64,000 nucleotides of DNA, from assembly GCA_902651635.1 (NCBI GenBank), contig CACRSC010000014.1, positions 240,271 through 304,270 on the forward strand, given 5' to 3'. This DNA comes from Mastigamoeba balamuthi (Eukaryota > Evosea > Mastigamoebida > Mastigamoebidae). Every line of letters starts with the position of its first letter. The first letter of the stretch is position 1. Positions 9,572 to 21,057 of this stretch are shown piece by piece. The position numbers and the translations under genes were made by a program. The notes beneath the pieces were generated by a model, which made no database searches, was not told where the DNA came from, and was given only the letters and a program-made list of their open reading frames with translations.

Positions 9572-12500
9572 TTAGTACTCGTCTTCGCCCTGCGGGTAGA
9601 TGTCGACGGCAGGCTTCTGCCCCCGCGCAGCCCGCGCGAGCTGCTCGACGATGCTGCACAGCACCTCGCCCATCGCTTCCTCGCTTGCGTGGTCCCTGGC
9701 CGGGGCCTCGCGCGCCCTGCGCAGAAGCTCCGCCGTCTCGCCGCCGCCTGCCGTACTGCCCAGGAGCGCTGCGGCCTTGCCCAGGCACCTCTCGAGCTCG
9801 GTCCTCGCGCGCTCACTCTCGGCCTCGGCCAGCACCATGCTGAGCTGCTCCCTGAGCCCCGAGCTGCTCCTCCTGCTCCTCTTGGCGCTCTCGTCCCGCT
9901 TGCGCTGCAGCTCGCGCAGCTCCGCGAGGTACTGCGCCATCGGGAAGTTCACGCGCTCCGCGAGCCTGCGCGCGATATCCGCCACCTCGTCGACAGCCGG
10001 GGGGCTCACGGGCGACGCCCCGTCCGCCGCACCTGCGCTGTCGGAGGAGAACATGCGCTCGTACGCGTGGACTGCGCTGAGGAAGTCCGAGTTCTCCTCG
10101 CTGCGACTGGCAGCCAGGAACTTCCCGAACGCCTCCCACGCACGCTCGTTCTCCGCCAGCTTGGCGTACGTCGTGCTCTCGACGTCGATCGCGGCCCCGC
10201 CGGCCTCGACGTACGCGCGGTACTCTGGCGACTCGAGGAACCGCGGCAGCGCCTTGTTGGACCTCAGCAGGCTGTGAACCTCCGACACTGCCTTGGCGAA
10301 CACCTCGCGCGCAGGACCGGCCTCGGACTGCGCCTCGAGCGCGGCCCTGAGGCGCTTGCGCGTGTTGCCGCTGATGTTCACCTCCGATGGCGCCCCGCTC
10401 TCGAGGAACCGCTGCTGTATATCGCGCGCGACCTTCCAGAGCTCCTCGGGCTGCGCGGGCCCGCTGGGGCGCTGCGCAGGCTGCTGCTGGGCCCGGGGCG
10501 CGTGCGCTGCGAGCGCGCGGATGAGCTGGTCGCGCAGGCCCTCGGCCTCGTCGCGCCACGCGATGAGGTAGTGCTCGCACAGCGACGACGGCGACTCGGC
10601 CTCGTACTTGGCGACGCGCTCCTCGATCTCGCGCATGTCCGTCTGCTGCTGGCGCACGAGCGACGCGAGCTCGCGGATCAGCGCCTCGCGCTCGTCGCCC
10701 ATCGGCGCGCCCGAGTCGGCGTCGACCGACGACGGGCCGCGCGAGGCGAGCACGTCGAGCTGGACCTGCAGGCGCTGGAACATGGCGTTCTGCGCGTCGA
10801 TGGCCTCCTCCTGCCTGCGCAGCTCGTCCGCGTGCGCCTTGGCCCGCGTGCGCAGGATGTCCTGCAGCGCGCTGAGCTTCGACCCGGCCTCGGAGCCCAG
10901 CTGCTCGGCCGCCTGGCGCAGCTGCGTGACCTCGGCGACGCGCTCCTCGAGCTGCTGCGCCAGCGACTCGTTCCTGCGCGTGAGCTTCTCGTTCTTCTCG
11001 CGCTCGGCGCGCAGCTGCGAGCGCAGCGACGACTCCATCTCGTCGCGCTCGGCGCGCATCCGCGAGAGCTGCTCCTCGAGGCGCAGCGCGGTCTCGGCGT
11101 GCACGCTGGCCTGCCGCTCCTGCTTCTTCTGCTGCTCCTTGAGCTCGTTCTGCAGAAGCGGCCACTTGGAGACAGCGCCGGCGACGCGCGTCTGCGGCGC
11201 CGCCGACGGGGCGCCGGCGGGCAGCGACGGGGGCGAGTCCGGGTCGACGAACGCGCCCCAGTACGGGCTGCGCGGCTCGTCGACGTGGTCGTGCTCGTCG
11301 GTGGCCTCGTCCTCGGCGATGTTGCCCGTGCCGGTGGCGACCCGCGGGAGCTCGTCGTCGTCGTCGACGCTGTCTCCGCCGTGCCTGTGCTCGTCGGCCG
11401 CGTCCTCCTCGGCGGAGATCTGCGCGCTGGCCTCCTGCGTCTCGGGGTCGACGTCCGCGGGCTCGTCGTCGCCCTTGGAGGCCCCGGCCCCGCGGGCCGT
11501 GGCGTCGGGGCGCACGTGGCTCAGCGAGCGGACCGTCGAGAACAGCGGGACGACCCAGTTGGTCGCGTCCTCGACGGCGGGGCTCAGCGACGCCGGCACG
11601 TGCGCGACCATGACGAGCGTGCGCGTCTCCGACGTCAGCGCGGGCTTGAGCAGCTGCGTCAGCTTCGACGAGCGCCACCCGATGCCGACGCTCGCGCTCT
11701 TGGTCCCCGCGATGCTGTCGACGACAAACGCCAGCGACATGAGCGACCGCCTCGTGCTCTGCTGCTCGCGCGTCAGGAACTCCTTGCTCGACGCCGGGCT
11801 CGGCGCCAGCGCGACGAACTCGACCGTCGACGTGGCCTCGCTGCCCTCCTCGGCCCCGGACGCCGCCGCACCAGCCGGCGTCGACTTGCGGCGCGCCGCC
11901 TCGAGGAACCGATCGGAAACGCTGCCGAACTTGTGCCTGGGCTTCTCGGGCGACGGCGGCGCGTTCCTGGCCGCGGAACCGGTCGAGGACGCCGAGAGCC
12001 TGAGGCCCAGCGTGAAGAAGACGTGCGAGCGCTGCGTGCCGCTGCGCAGGCGCGCGTTGGTCATGCAGAGCGCCATGGCGTCGTCGATCGCCGTCGCCGT
12101 CTCGACGGGGACCGTCGTCAGGCCCGGCAGCGCCTCGGCGCCGCTGCCCACGTCGCGAGGCACGATCTTGCGCTTGGAGATGAGGTCGTGGACCTCCTCG
12201 TCGTCTGCCGCGCTGCTCTCTCAGTATTTCCAGATAATAAAAGCAGATCTGGAAACCATCGGAAGATTCCGATATTTCACGCCCGATATGATATCGCGTA
12301 AAACCCCGTGGGGAAAACGGAACCGGCTTACAGATTTCGAACGCGGAAAACGTCAGGCCGACGGGTCGGGGCGACCGCTGCTTCTGCGAGGCGGGGGCGG
12401 GGCGGGACCTGTGCGCCGCTATGTTGTCGACGAGCTGCGCGGCCACGCTGGCCACAAGCCCCGGCACCGCCGACCCCGCGAGCCACGTCAGCGCGCGCGA

Positions 12501-12640
12501 GCCGCCGCCGCCGGCGCTCAGGACGTGCGAGCTGCGGCCGGCGAGGGCCTCGCCGATGAGCAGAGGCTCGATCGACTCCTCCCTGCCGCGCGCGCAGGCC
12601 TCGTCGCCCTCCCACACGTAGTCGAAGTCGCGCCTATCGC
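9572..12640 (-). CDS. Kinesin-like pseudo-motor, coiled coil, RGS halves in reversed order
   Basis: Two exons are clear: about 12637-12409 and 12215-9572. More N-terminal exons probably lie up to about 13.1 kb but could not be fixed. The first exon starts with the kinesin signature FDYV and continues to the P-loop position, which reads GGGGSRALT instead of GQTGSGKT. Switch I reads GTQRSH instead of SSRSH, and switch II reads ALAPSP instead of DLAGSE. The later helix pattern (LMSLAFVV..., WRSSKLTQLLKPAL, TLVMVAHV) is typical of the motor core. So the fold is a kinesin motor with a non-functional nucleotide site. An acidic linker, a long coiled coil (about 11150-10600) and RGS-like sequence follow: ARDIQQRF...APSEVNIS...PRFLESPEY at 10446-10200, then WEAFGKFLAASRSEEN at 10185-10045, the reverse of the normal order. 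It may be a cytoskeletal scaffold linked to G-protein signalling. Confidence 0.72.
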
Positions 12641-13138
12641 CCCGTGACGTGTCAGATATTTGCGCGAAATCTGCGAGATTTCCGGAATGGGGGGGCTGGG
12701 GGGGGCCGAGCGGGAAGGCAAGGGCGCAGGGCGACGGACCGCAGGCGAGGGGCCGGCGAGAGCGAGCGCGACGGGAACTGGTCGATGAGGGCGCAGGCGA
12801 GCACGCGCTTGTTCTTGATTGCCCGCTGGAGGGCCGAGCGACAAAAATAGAGCCCGCCAGGCGAGGGATCGACCGGGGACCCCCCCAGGCGGTGTGGGCG
12901 TGGAGGTGGGAAGCACAGTCCCAGCCAGTTCGATTTCGGCCGCGTGAGTCCAGGGCGCCGGCGGGACAGTGGGGGGCGCGGGCGCACCCTCGTCAGTTCC
13001 ATTGGAGGTCTCGGTGATGGTGTACGCCCAGAGAACCCGCTGCCAACGCGCGATCGGATAAATATGCCCTGGCGAAATCGGAAATATCCTGAATTGCCTG
13101 GTTCTTCTCAGCAGCTGCATACGAACCATTCCTTCTAG
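12641..13138 (-). other. Probable 5' part of the kinesin-like gene, exons unresolved
   Basis: The frame containing FDYV must be preceded by the first strands of the motor, so one or more exons should lie here. Several short open minus-strand pieces exist, but none shows the kinesin VRVRP start convincingly. The sequence near 12990-12950 reads LTRVRPRPP in one frame, which may be chance. Confidence 0.3.
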
Positions 13139-13276
13139 TTGTGGCTGCGCGTTGCGAGGGCATCGGTGCTGAATGGCGGCGCGATGTGTGAAGCAACCCG
13201 ACCCAATGAACTGAAATATCTAGTATTGATGTCATCACAGGGGTGAAAATCTCGCGGCAACAAAAAGAGCACGCAG

Positions 13277-14126
13277 ATGGCGCAGAAGGCTATGGAGCTC
13301 GTACGTGCCCTCTCCCACCGGCCCCGCGCTCTGCTAACGCTGCCGGCACCCCGCCCCGGGCGCTCGCCCCCGCGTGGCCGCCCTGCGTGCTGCAGACGGC
13401 GGACAACGAGCAGTGCGCCACGTTCACCCTGCACGACGAGGACCACACGCTGGGCAACGCCCTCCAGTTCTTCCTCTCGAAGAAGTGCGGGCTCCCTCTC
13501 GGCCGGTCCCTCCTCCCTCCCCCGCAGCTTTGCGGAGGGGGGGGGGGTGCCCCCCTTCTGGGAGCGTTTCGGTCTGCTGACCCATAAATCTGCCCGAACC
13601 GTCAGCCCCGACGTCGATTTTTCCGGCTACAGCATCCCTCATCCCACTGTCGCCAAGCTGAACATCCGTGTTCAGACCAGTGGCACGTACTCCCTCTGTC
13701 TGTTTGGATTTGATCGTTGGTCTTCTGCCCTCGCTGTCCAATCCCTCCTCTTTCAGCTTCCAGCTCAGCGCGATTTCGCATTAAGAGTAGTCGGGCAGCA
13801 GCTCCCACGCAGCCCGGCTTAGTTAACATGCGAACATCAACAGCTTTTCTATAGCATCGCCCGCCAGTTCGCCCCTTCCCTTTTTTCCCCCTCTGGGGGG
13901 AGGGACCCGCTTGCTCCGTGACAATGCAGAGGAGCATCAGCGAAGAATGTGGAATATTGCGGAAAACTAGGCTGAATTTTAACTTTGCAATTTTTGCTCA
14001 ATTACGGACGGCACAGGGCCTGCGGCTGCGGAGGTGCTGCGGACGGCTGCCGAGCAGCTGAAGGAGGTGTGCCAGCACGTCCTCGAGAAGTTCGAGGAGA
14101 CCGTCCCGGACACCGTGGACGCCTGA
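13277..14126 (+). CDS. RPAC19: RNA polymerase I and III subunit RPAC19 (POLR1D homologue)
   Basis: Four exons (13277-13300, 13396-13484, 13606-13679, 14017-14126) splice in phase to 98 residues. The core carries the family signature: CATFTLHDEDHTLGNAL, then after the intron KNPDVDFSGYSIPHP and KLNIRVQT, and a C-terminal helix AAEQLKEVCQHVLEKFEE. RPAC19 pairs with RPAC40 as the alpha-like dimer that nucleates assembly of Pol I and Pol III in the nucleus. It lacks the N-terminal extension of the yeast (142 residues) and human (133 residues) proteins. The third intron can start at GT 13680 or as a GC-AG intron at 13682; both keep the phase only with small changes at the junction residue. The neighbouring genes are unrelated. 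Confidence 0.9.
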
Positions 14127-14671
14127 TGAGTTTTCCCCCTTGAAAGCACCGGGGGTCCTATTGTCCCTCGCAGCAATAAACCCCAACGCATTCTTCAGCG
14201 CAAACAAACGGTTTCTGCGTACGCCGCCGCGGCCGTGAGCAGTGCTCGTAGTCGCGAGTCCGGCACGGCGTGCGCGACCGCTGTCCGGAGCGGTGGTGGG
14301 TCCAAATGGGCGATGATATTTGCACCCCCCAACTCGATTCGAGAAGAATCCGCCTTCCCTTCTCTGCTTTTTTTTATAAACAGATATCACCACCGCACCA
14401 ACACCCACCCAGCCGGTGCGCTCCGCTGCCCCCCGGGGCCCCCGCGCGCCCCGCCGCCCCCCCGCGGCCCGCCGCCCCGCCCTTTTTGGGCGTAATTGCG
14501 CTGCTATTGCGCACGGGAGTTTGAATGTTGGCTCACCGGCCGGTCTGCGCTGGGCGCCCGCGTGGCAATGCCACGTCCGCACGCCACCCCGCACGCGCGC
14601 CCGCGGGCCCACCAGATCGGACTGAGGGCTCGACAAGGAGTGAGAGGCGCGGGAGTGATTCGAACGCGCGG
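14127..14671. other. Intergenic with C-rich tracts
   Basis: This stretch holds the RPAC19 3' UTR and the upstream region of the ankyrin-kinase gene. It contains long CCCGCCC-type runs at 14400-14490. I see no gene. Confidence 0.5.
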
Positions 14672-17600
14672 ATGGATGTGGCACCCTACGCTCTGATCAA
14701 GTACGTGCAGGAGGGCGACGTTCAGCGCGTCGCCCTCTGCCTCCAGCGCGGCGACCCCGTCAACTACGTGCGCCAACAACCGCCCCCGTTCATCGCCTGC
14801 GGGCCTCCCGCCCCCCTGCGCCNGGGTGGGTGGCTCCGTTGCGTTCCGTCGATGCAGCAAGTACGCAAGATCCTTTCTGGTATCGCGGCGTGATTCTCAC
14901 GGCGGCCCGCGCAGCTGGCACGCTGGCACAGCACCCGCGGGAGACCGCGACCCCCACCGCCACCACCTCCCACACGCTAACGGCGCTCTTTCACTCTCGC
15001 CTCGCTCCCCCCCAACCGCCCCTTGCGCGCCAACGCTCCTGTGCACTCTGGATGATCGCCCACAGACCGTGCGACTCCCCCCCTCCTCTCGCCCAGCGCG
15101 CCCCCATGCCGCGGGACTCACTGTTGGGTGCCGTACCGTGGGCGCTGCCTGTGCGGGTGGGTTTTGGCGTCGCCCCCGTTGTGCAGGAACCTGTGCGTAC
15201 CCCCAATTGGTTTTCCCACACCCAACAACCCCCTCCCTCGCCGGGACTCACCCGCGCCGCGCTCTGCAGTGGGTGCGTTCTGGGAGAGCTGCAGCCAAGG
15301 CCCCGCCCCCCCCCTTGTTTGCCGTCATGGCAAATTGTGCACTGACCTGTGAATCTTCCCCCCCCCTCTGCTGTGGTACCGCAACGACCGACCTGCCACC
15401 GCTTCAGTTTGCTAATGTATGCTGCACTACAGCCCACGCGATCCCCTCCCCCGCCACGCGCTTACTGACGTGCGAATGCCCAGGGAGTACGCGCGCCCCT
15501 CCTTCCCCCCGAGCCGGGGCCTTGGTCCACTCACGTCATAACTTTTTCCCTCTCGCTTCACCCGCTGCAACGCGCGGCCGTTGAAATCTTCCGCGTTACC
15601 CCAGCCTGTGAGTATCTCCTCTGTCGTCACTTTTCCCTATCAGCTCACTTTGGCCCTTTCGACAGGCCGTACGAGCACCCGCAACCCCCATTCTCCCTTC
15701 TTCCCTCTAGGCCTCACCGACGCTCTCTACAACTGCCCACCCCCTTCCCGCAAACAGGGCGTACGTGATCTTCCGGGCAATTTCCCTATTCAATTCCTGT
15801 TCTGCTGCTGACGTGTACCGGGAATTTCGCAAATGCAGGAGACTGCGCTACACGTGGCGTGCCGACAGGGCTGCATAGCGGCCGCGAAGCTTCTCATACA
15901 GCGCGGAGCGGACATCAACCTGCGCAACAAGCACGGCCAGTCGGCCCTCGACGTCTGCAACCCCAAGTCGCTCGAAGAGCTCCAAAGTACTCCCCCATTC
16001 CTCTCCCCATTTCCCCCCGTTTGTGATTCCAATATCTTCCCTCCGCCGCGGTGGGAAAAAATCAGGCGTGCTCGGAATAGGAAAAGATTCGGGTGTGATG
16101 GTGCAGCCTCCGCAGCAGGGGTACCTGCCCGCCGTCCAGGCCGGCCGCGCCCCGCGGTTCGGGGCCCCGCTGGGCAAGTCGGTGATGCAGGGCGCCATGC
16201 TGCCCGTCGTGCTCGAGCACGCGCTGCAGTACCTGTCGTTCTGCACGCCCTCGCCGCAGGACCTCTTTGGCGTGCCGTTTGACGACGCGCGCGTCGTCGA
16301 GCTGCGCGACAGGTTCGAGGCCTACGACCCGACGTCGGGCGGGCCCTCGCCGCTGGTGAGCGTGCAGGACCCGCGCGTCGTCGCCAGCGTCGCGGTGCTG
16401 TACCTGCGCATGCTGCCGCACCCGATACTGCCGCCCAAGTTCTACGCGACGGCCCTGCGCGTGGCAGAGGTCAGCGAGCGGTCGGCGCTCGCACAGCTGC
16501 GCATCCTCGTGTCGAAGCTGCCGCCCGTCTGCCGCAACATCATCACGAGCCTCTGCATGTTCCTGCGCTCGTCGATGATCGACGTGCACTCGCTCGCGAC
16601 GCTCTTCTCGAAGCTGCTCATGCGCCGCACGCCCGGGTTCACGCCCGACCCCCCGGAGCCCGGCGCCGTGCGCTGCACCGAGCTGCTGATCATGCACGCC
16701 GACTACATCTCGCTCGCTGTCGACGAGCCGAACCTGCCGGCCAACACGGCGGGCGTAGCCTCGAAGGACTTCATCCTCGAGGGCATCGCGCTCTACGAGT
16801 TTGTTGGCGGCCGCGAGAACACGCTCTCGTTCAGCAAGGGCGCGCGCGTGCGGCTGATCAACCTGCACCGCAACGACTGGCTTGAGGGCATGTGCGGGTC
16901 CGTCAGCGGGTTCCTCCCCGCGTCGTACGTCGAGCTGGCGCCGCTCCCCGACGCCCGCCCGACGTCGCCGAGGAGCACGTCGCCCGGGCTGCCGGGACCC
17001 GGGACCGTGGGCGTCAAGGTGATCGGGCAGCAGCCGCAGCAGGCGCAGCAGCAGCCGGCGGCGCCGCAGAAGGCCGCCGCCGCTCCCCAGAAGGACGACA
17101 AGAAGCGCAGGGAGCTGGACGAGTCGTACGAACGGGAGGGCTCGTCGGGGCTCAATTCCAAGGGGAAGGAGAGCAACAACCCCGAGTGGGCGACGATGCC
17201 CAAGAAGCGCATCGAGTTCATCGAGGACGTCGCCGACGGCAGGAGCGCCGACGGGCGCCTGCGGGCGAGCGCGAGCGACGCGCACGACCCGACGTACTCG
17301 AAGACGCTCGAGGTCGAGGAGGAGACCCCGCAGGCCGGCAACGAGGTCAGCCCCAACTTCGACGCCGAGTTCGACGAGGCCCAGGCCAAGGCCGCGGCGG
17401 CGGCGCCGCAGGATGCGGGATCGACGTCGCCGCCGCGCGGAGGCCACAGGCTCTTCTGGGGCGGCAAGGACAAGGACAAGGAAAAGAAGGAGGACAAGGG
17501 CGAGGAACACGAGAAGAAGCCCAAGAAGGTCGGCTGGTTCAAGAAGATGATCAAGAGGGACTCGGCACAGGCGCCAGCGGCCACGCAGGAAGCAGGCGAC

Positions 17601-20600
17601 CGCCAGGCTGCCCAGGAGGGCGCGGGGGACTTGCACTCGAAGAGCAGCAAGGACGAGAAGGCCCGTGCAGAGTCCGAGGCGAGGGCCAAGGCTGAGGCTG
17701 AGGCCGCCAGGGCCCGCGCGCGAGCCGAGTCCGAGGCGCGAGCGCGCGCCGAGGCCGAGGCACGCGAGAAGGCCGAGGCTGAGGCACGCGCAAAGACGGA
17801 GTCTGAGATGCGTGCCAGAATCGAGGCCGAGGCGAGACTGCGTGCGGACGCTGAAGCCAGAGCTCGTGAGGCTGAGGCACGCGCTGCCGCCGCCGAGCTC
17901 GAGGCGGCGGAGAAGGCACACCAGGCCGCCATGGCAGCTGCGGAGGCTGAGGCCAAGATACGAAGGGAGGCCGAGGAGCTCGCGCGGCAAAAGGCTGCAG
18001 CTGCGGCTGGCGCGGACGCTGCCAAGGGCGAGGCTGACGCAGCGCAGCAGCAACAGCAGCAGCAGCAGAGCGCGGCGCAAGATGGCGGCGAGACGAGCGA
18101 GCAGTTGGAAAAGAGGCTGAACCCTGAGCAGCTGCAGCTCGTGCAGCAGCAGAGGGGCTCGCTGGCGCAGCAGCAGCAGCAACTACTGGGGCAGCTGCAG
18201 CAGCAGTTCCAGCAGCAGCAGCAGGTGCAGAAGCAGCAGCACGTGCAGCTGCAGCAACAGCTGGTGCAGCAGCAGCAGCTCCAGCAGCAGCAGTTTGTGC
18301 AGCAGCTGCAGCAACAGCAGCAGCAGTTCATGCAGCAGAACCAGGGCCAGGCGCAGCAGCAGCAGCTCGTCGCGCAGCAGCAGCAGCAGCTCAACCACGT
18401 GCTGCTGCAGTTCCAGCAGCAGCAGCAGAGCATCCTCCTGCAGCAGCAGCAGCAGGTCAAGCAGCTCATCGCGACGCAGCAGCAGCAGCTCGCGTACCAC
18501 ACGCAGCAGCTCAAGGAGCAGGAGGAGTCGCTCATGCGCCAGTTCATCGCCTCGCTGCTCGACCAGCAGGCCGCCCCCGCGGCCCCGCAGGCCGTCACCG
18601 CCATCGCCAAGCACAGCAACGCCGCCGACAGCATTGCGAGCCACGAGCGCGATGCCGTCGCCAACGTGCCCGTCCCCGACGGCACGCCGATCGGCTCCGA
18701 CACCGCCTCGCCCGCGATCCGCGAGAGCGCCGCGTCGGGGTCGCCGGCGCCGGTGATCGACTCGGACGGAAACGCCGAGTCGCCGCAGCAGCAGCAGCAC
18801 AGCTCGGTGTCGCCCAGCGTGGGGCCCCACGGGCCCTCCGGGGGCAGCCCGGCGCCCGGGGTCCCCGCCGGCGTCGGCGTGCCGCCCGGCGTCGCGGGCG
18901 TGTCGCCCGGCCTCGGCGCGCCGGCGGCCATCTCGTCGGGCCCCCGCGTGCCCGGGACCTCGCACACCCCCGCGCCGACGAACGCGTCCGCCACGAGCCC
19001 GATGGCCGCGCGGCCGTGTGTCGGGTCCGCCGGCGCTGCGGCCGCCAACGCGTACCTGGCCAAGCAGGTCGGGTCTGTGGGGTCTGTGCCGCAGGCGGCC
19101 GCGGTGGCGTCGGACCCGACGCAGGCGATGGCCGCGCAGGCGCAGTCGCCGGCAGTGGCGCAGGCGCAGCAGCACCAGGGGGCGAGCGCGGGAGCCGCGA
19201 GGCAGCACCACAAGACCAAGGTGGGCGGCCCCAGGGACACGACGCCGCTGCCCCCGGGCTGGATCGAGGCCATCGACGCGCGCGGGCGCATCTACTACAT
19301 CAACATCGTGCTCAAGACGTCGCAGTGGGAGCGGCCCAAGGCGCCCGCAGGGCCCATCACGGCGCCCGTCGGCGGCGCCGCGCGGGGGATGCCGGTCGGC
19401 GCCGGCGCGGTCGGGGCGACGGACTGGGAGACGCAGCGGCGCATGGAGCAGCTGCGGCTGGCCGAGGAGCAGCTGATGCAGCAGCAGATGCAGATGCAGA
19501 TCGAGCAGGCGCAGCTGATGAAGAAGATGGCCGAGCTCGACGCGCAGAAGAAGCTCGAGGACATGCGCCAGGCCACGCCCAACTGGCAGATCAACCACGA
19601 CGAGATCGAGTTCGAGACCAAGATCGGCGAGGGCGGCTTCGGCGAGGTCTTCAAGGCCAAGGCACGTGCCAAGCCCTCCTCCTCCTCCTCGCGCCGTCAC
19701 TCGGGTCTTGGCGTTCTCCATACCGCATTTCATTTGCTACCAAACGCGGGAGCTCTCTTTTCGCTCGGATTGCGTGGAAGCGCGAGTCGGCGACTTGTTG
19801 CACCGTTCCGCTGCTGGGCAGCCAACAGCACCCTCTGACTTGGCCGACGCTCCAGTGGCGCGGGACGGTGGTGGCCGTCAAGACGCTCAAGAGCGGGGGC
19901 GACGCGCTGAACCCCAAGGAGGTGGAGAAGTTCAGCAAGGAGGTGACGATCCTGCGGGCGCTGCACCACCCGAACCTCGTGCTGTTCCTGGGGGCGTGCG
20001 TGACGCCGCGCCTGTGCATGGTGTCGGAGTTCATGTTTGGCGGGTCCCTGTACGACCTGCTCTACAAGAAGAAGCAGATTCCCCACACGCAGAAGCGCCG
20101 CGAGCTCGCGCTGGACATTGCGCGCGCCATGGCCTATCTCCACAACTCCAAGCCCGCCATCATCCACCGCGACCTCAAGAGCCTCAACATCCTCGTGAGA
20201 CAGCCACTCCCCCCTCTCACCCCCGTGGCCCCGCAGCTGAGACGTCCGCCTCTACCGCGCAGCTGGACGAGAAGGGCGAGCACTGCAAGGTGTGCGATGT
20301 GGGGCTCGCGCGATTCAAGGAGACGAGCCAGCAGATCACGGGGGCTGTAGGGACGTTCTCGTGGATGCCGCCCGAGATGATGAAGGGCCAGTCGTACACG
20401 GAAAAGGCCGACGTCTACTGTGCGCTCCACGCCGCTGTTACTGCCGTTCCGGTTTCGCTTTCGCTTTTACTCAGCCCGCTTTGTCGCAACAGCGTTCGGG
20501 CTCGTCCTCTACGAGATGGTGTCCGGGAAGCTGCCGTTTGCTGGGCTGCCGCCGGCGCAGATCTCGCTGCGCGTCGCTGTGTACGACGAGCGGCCACCGC

Positions 20601-20722
20601 TGCCGTCGAGCTGCCCGGCCAAGTGGAAGGACCTCATCACGAGCTGCTGGGCTACAGACGAGAACGAGCGCCCGTCGTTCATCACGATGATCGACACGCT
20701 CAACACAATCAACAACAAATGA
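14672..20722 (+). CDS. Ankyrin-RhoGAP-SH3-polyQ-WW-TKL protein kinase
   Basis: Firm exons are 15839-15986, 16087-19661, 19856-20194, 20263-20419 and 20493-20722 (1482 residues). A first exon from 14672 (MDVAPYALIKYVQEGDV) looks like the start of the ankyrin region; exons between about 14773 and 15838 could not be fixed. Order: ankyrin repeats (TALHVACRQGC...GADINLRNKHGQSAL); RhoGAP fold (16130-16730) with the Arg-finger position reading LFGVP instead of LFRV; SH3 (16775-16930, ALYEF...W-x-EG...GFLPASYVEL); acidic/basic linker; charged EARA-rich helix (17650-18000); polyQ (18040-18500); WW (19240-19345); TKL kinase (19590-20715). The kinase has GEGGFGEV, AVK, HRDLKSLN, DVG in place of DFG, and an APE-like PPE. 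TKL kinases relay cortical signals, so the fusion links Rho regulation to phosphorylation. The intron at 19662-19855 starts with GC. Confidence 0.85.
18040..18540 (+). repeat. CAG-rich polyglutamine tract inside the kinase gene
   Basis: An imperfect CAG/CAA run encodes a Gln-rich helix with interspersed Leu, Val and Phe (QQLVQQQQLQQ-type). The interruptions and CAA codons suggest selection for a coiled-coil polyQ segment rather than a pure microsatellite. It is coding, not a CRISPR or satellite array. Confidence 0.85.
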
Positions 20723-21057
20723 ACGCCCTCCAGACACGCTTTACTCCTGCCACCAATCGCCTTCGCTCCCCCCTCCCCCCTCCCTCCCCGGTCCAACCCA
20801 ACAACACCCTTGCAAAAACACCATCCCGTTCACAGCGGCTGCTTTTACCAGGGTCCTCTTCCCCTCCCATACACCAAACAGCTCATCACTACATAAACAT
20901 TTGATTCTCTCTGTTTTGCTTCTCATCTCGGCAGCTCAGGCCCGCTCGTGTGTACCTTCCCGAAGAGGCTTCGGGCCTCGGCTTTTCCTGCATCATCACG
21001 AAGGCAAAGTCGACAGAGGGGTTAGCGTTAATCAACGATTCAGTGTGAGGCGAGGCA
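20723..21057. other. Intergenic, 335 bp
   Basis: The gap holds the 3' UTR of the TKL kinase gene, with a C-rich stretch at 20765-20815, and the upstream region of family member B. I see no further gene. Confidence 0.5.

Noticed and set aside
9689-12301. 870-residue + strand open frame
   Set aside because: It is the antisense shadow of the kinesin-like gene, caused by GC-rich codon bias. It is Arg/Leu/Ala-rich without domains.
18040-18540. CRISPR-like or satellite array of CAG units
   Set aside because: It is in-frame coding polyQ with no spacers of constant length.
16062-19291. Long minus-strand frames over the polyQ kinase gene, including a Cys-rich one
   Set aside because: They are shadows; the apparent poly-Cys is CAG repeats read on the reverse strand (TGC).
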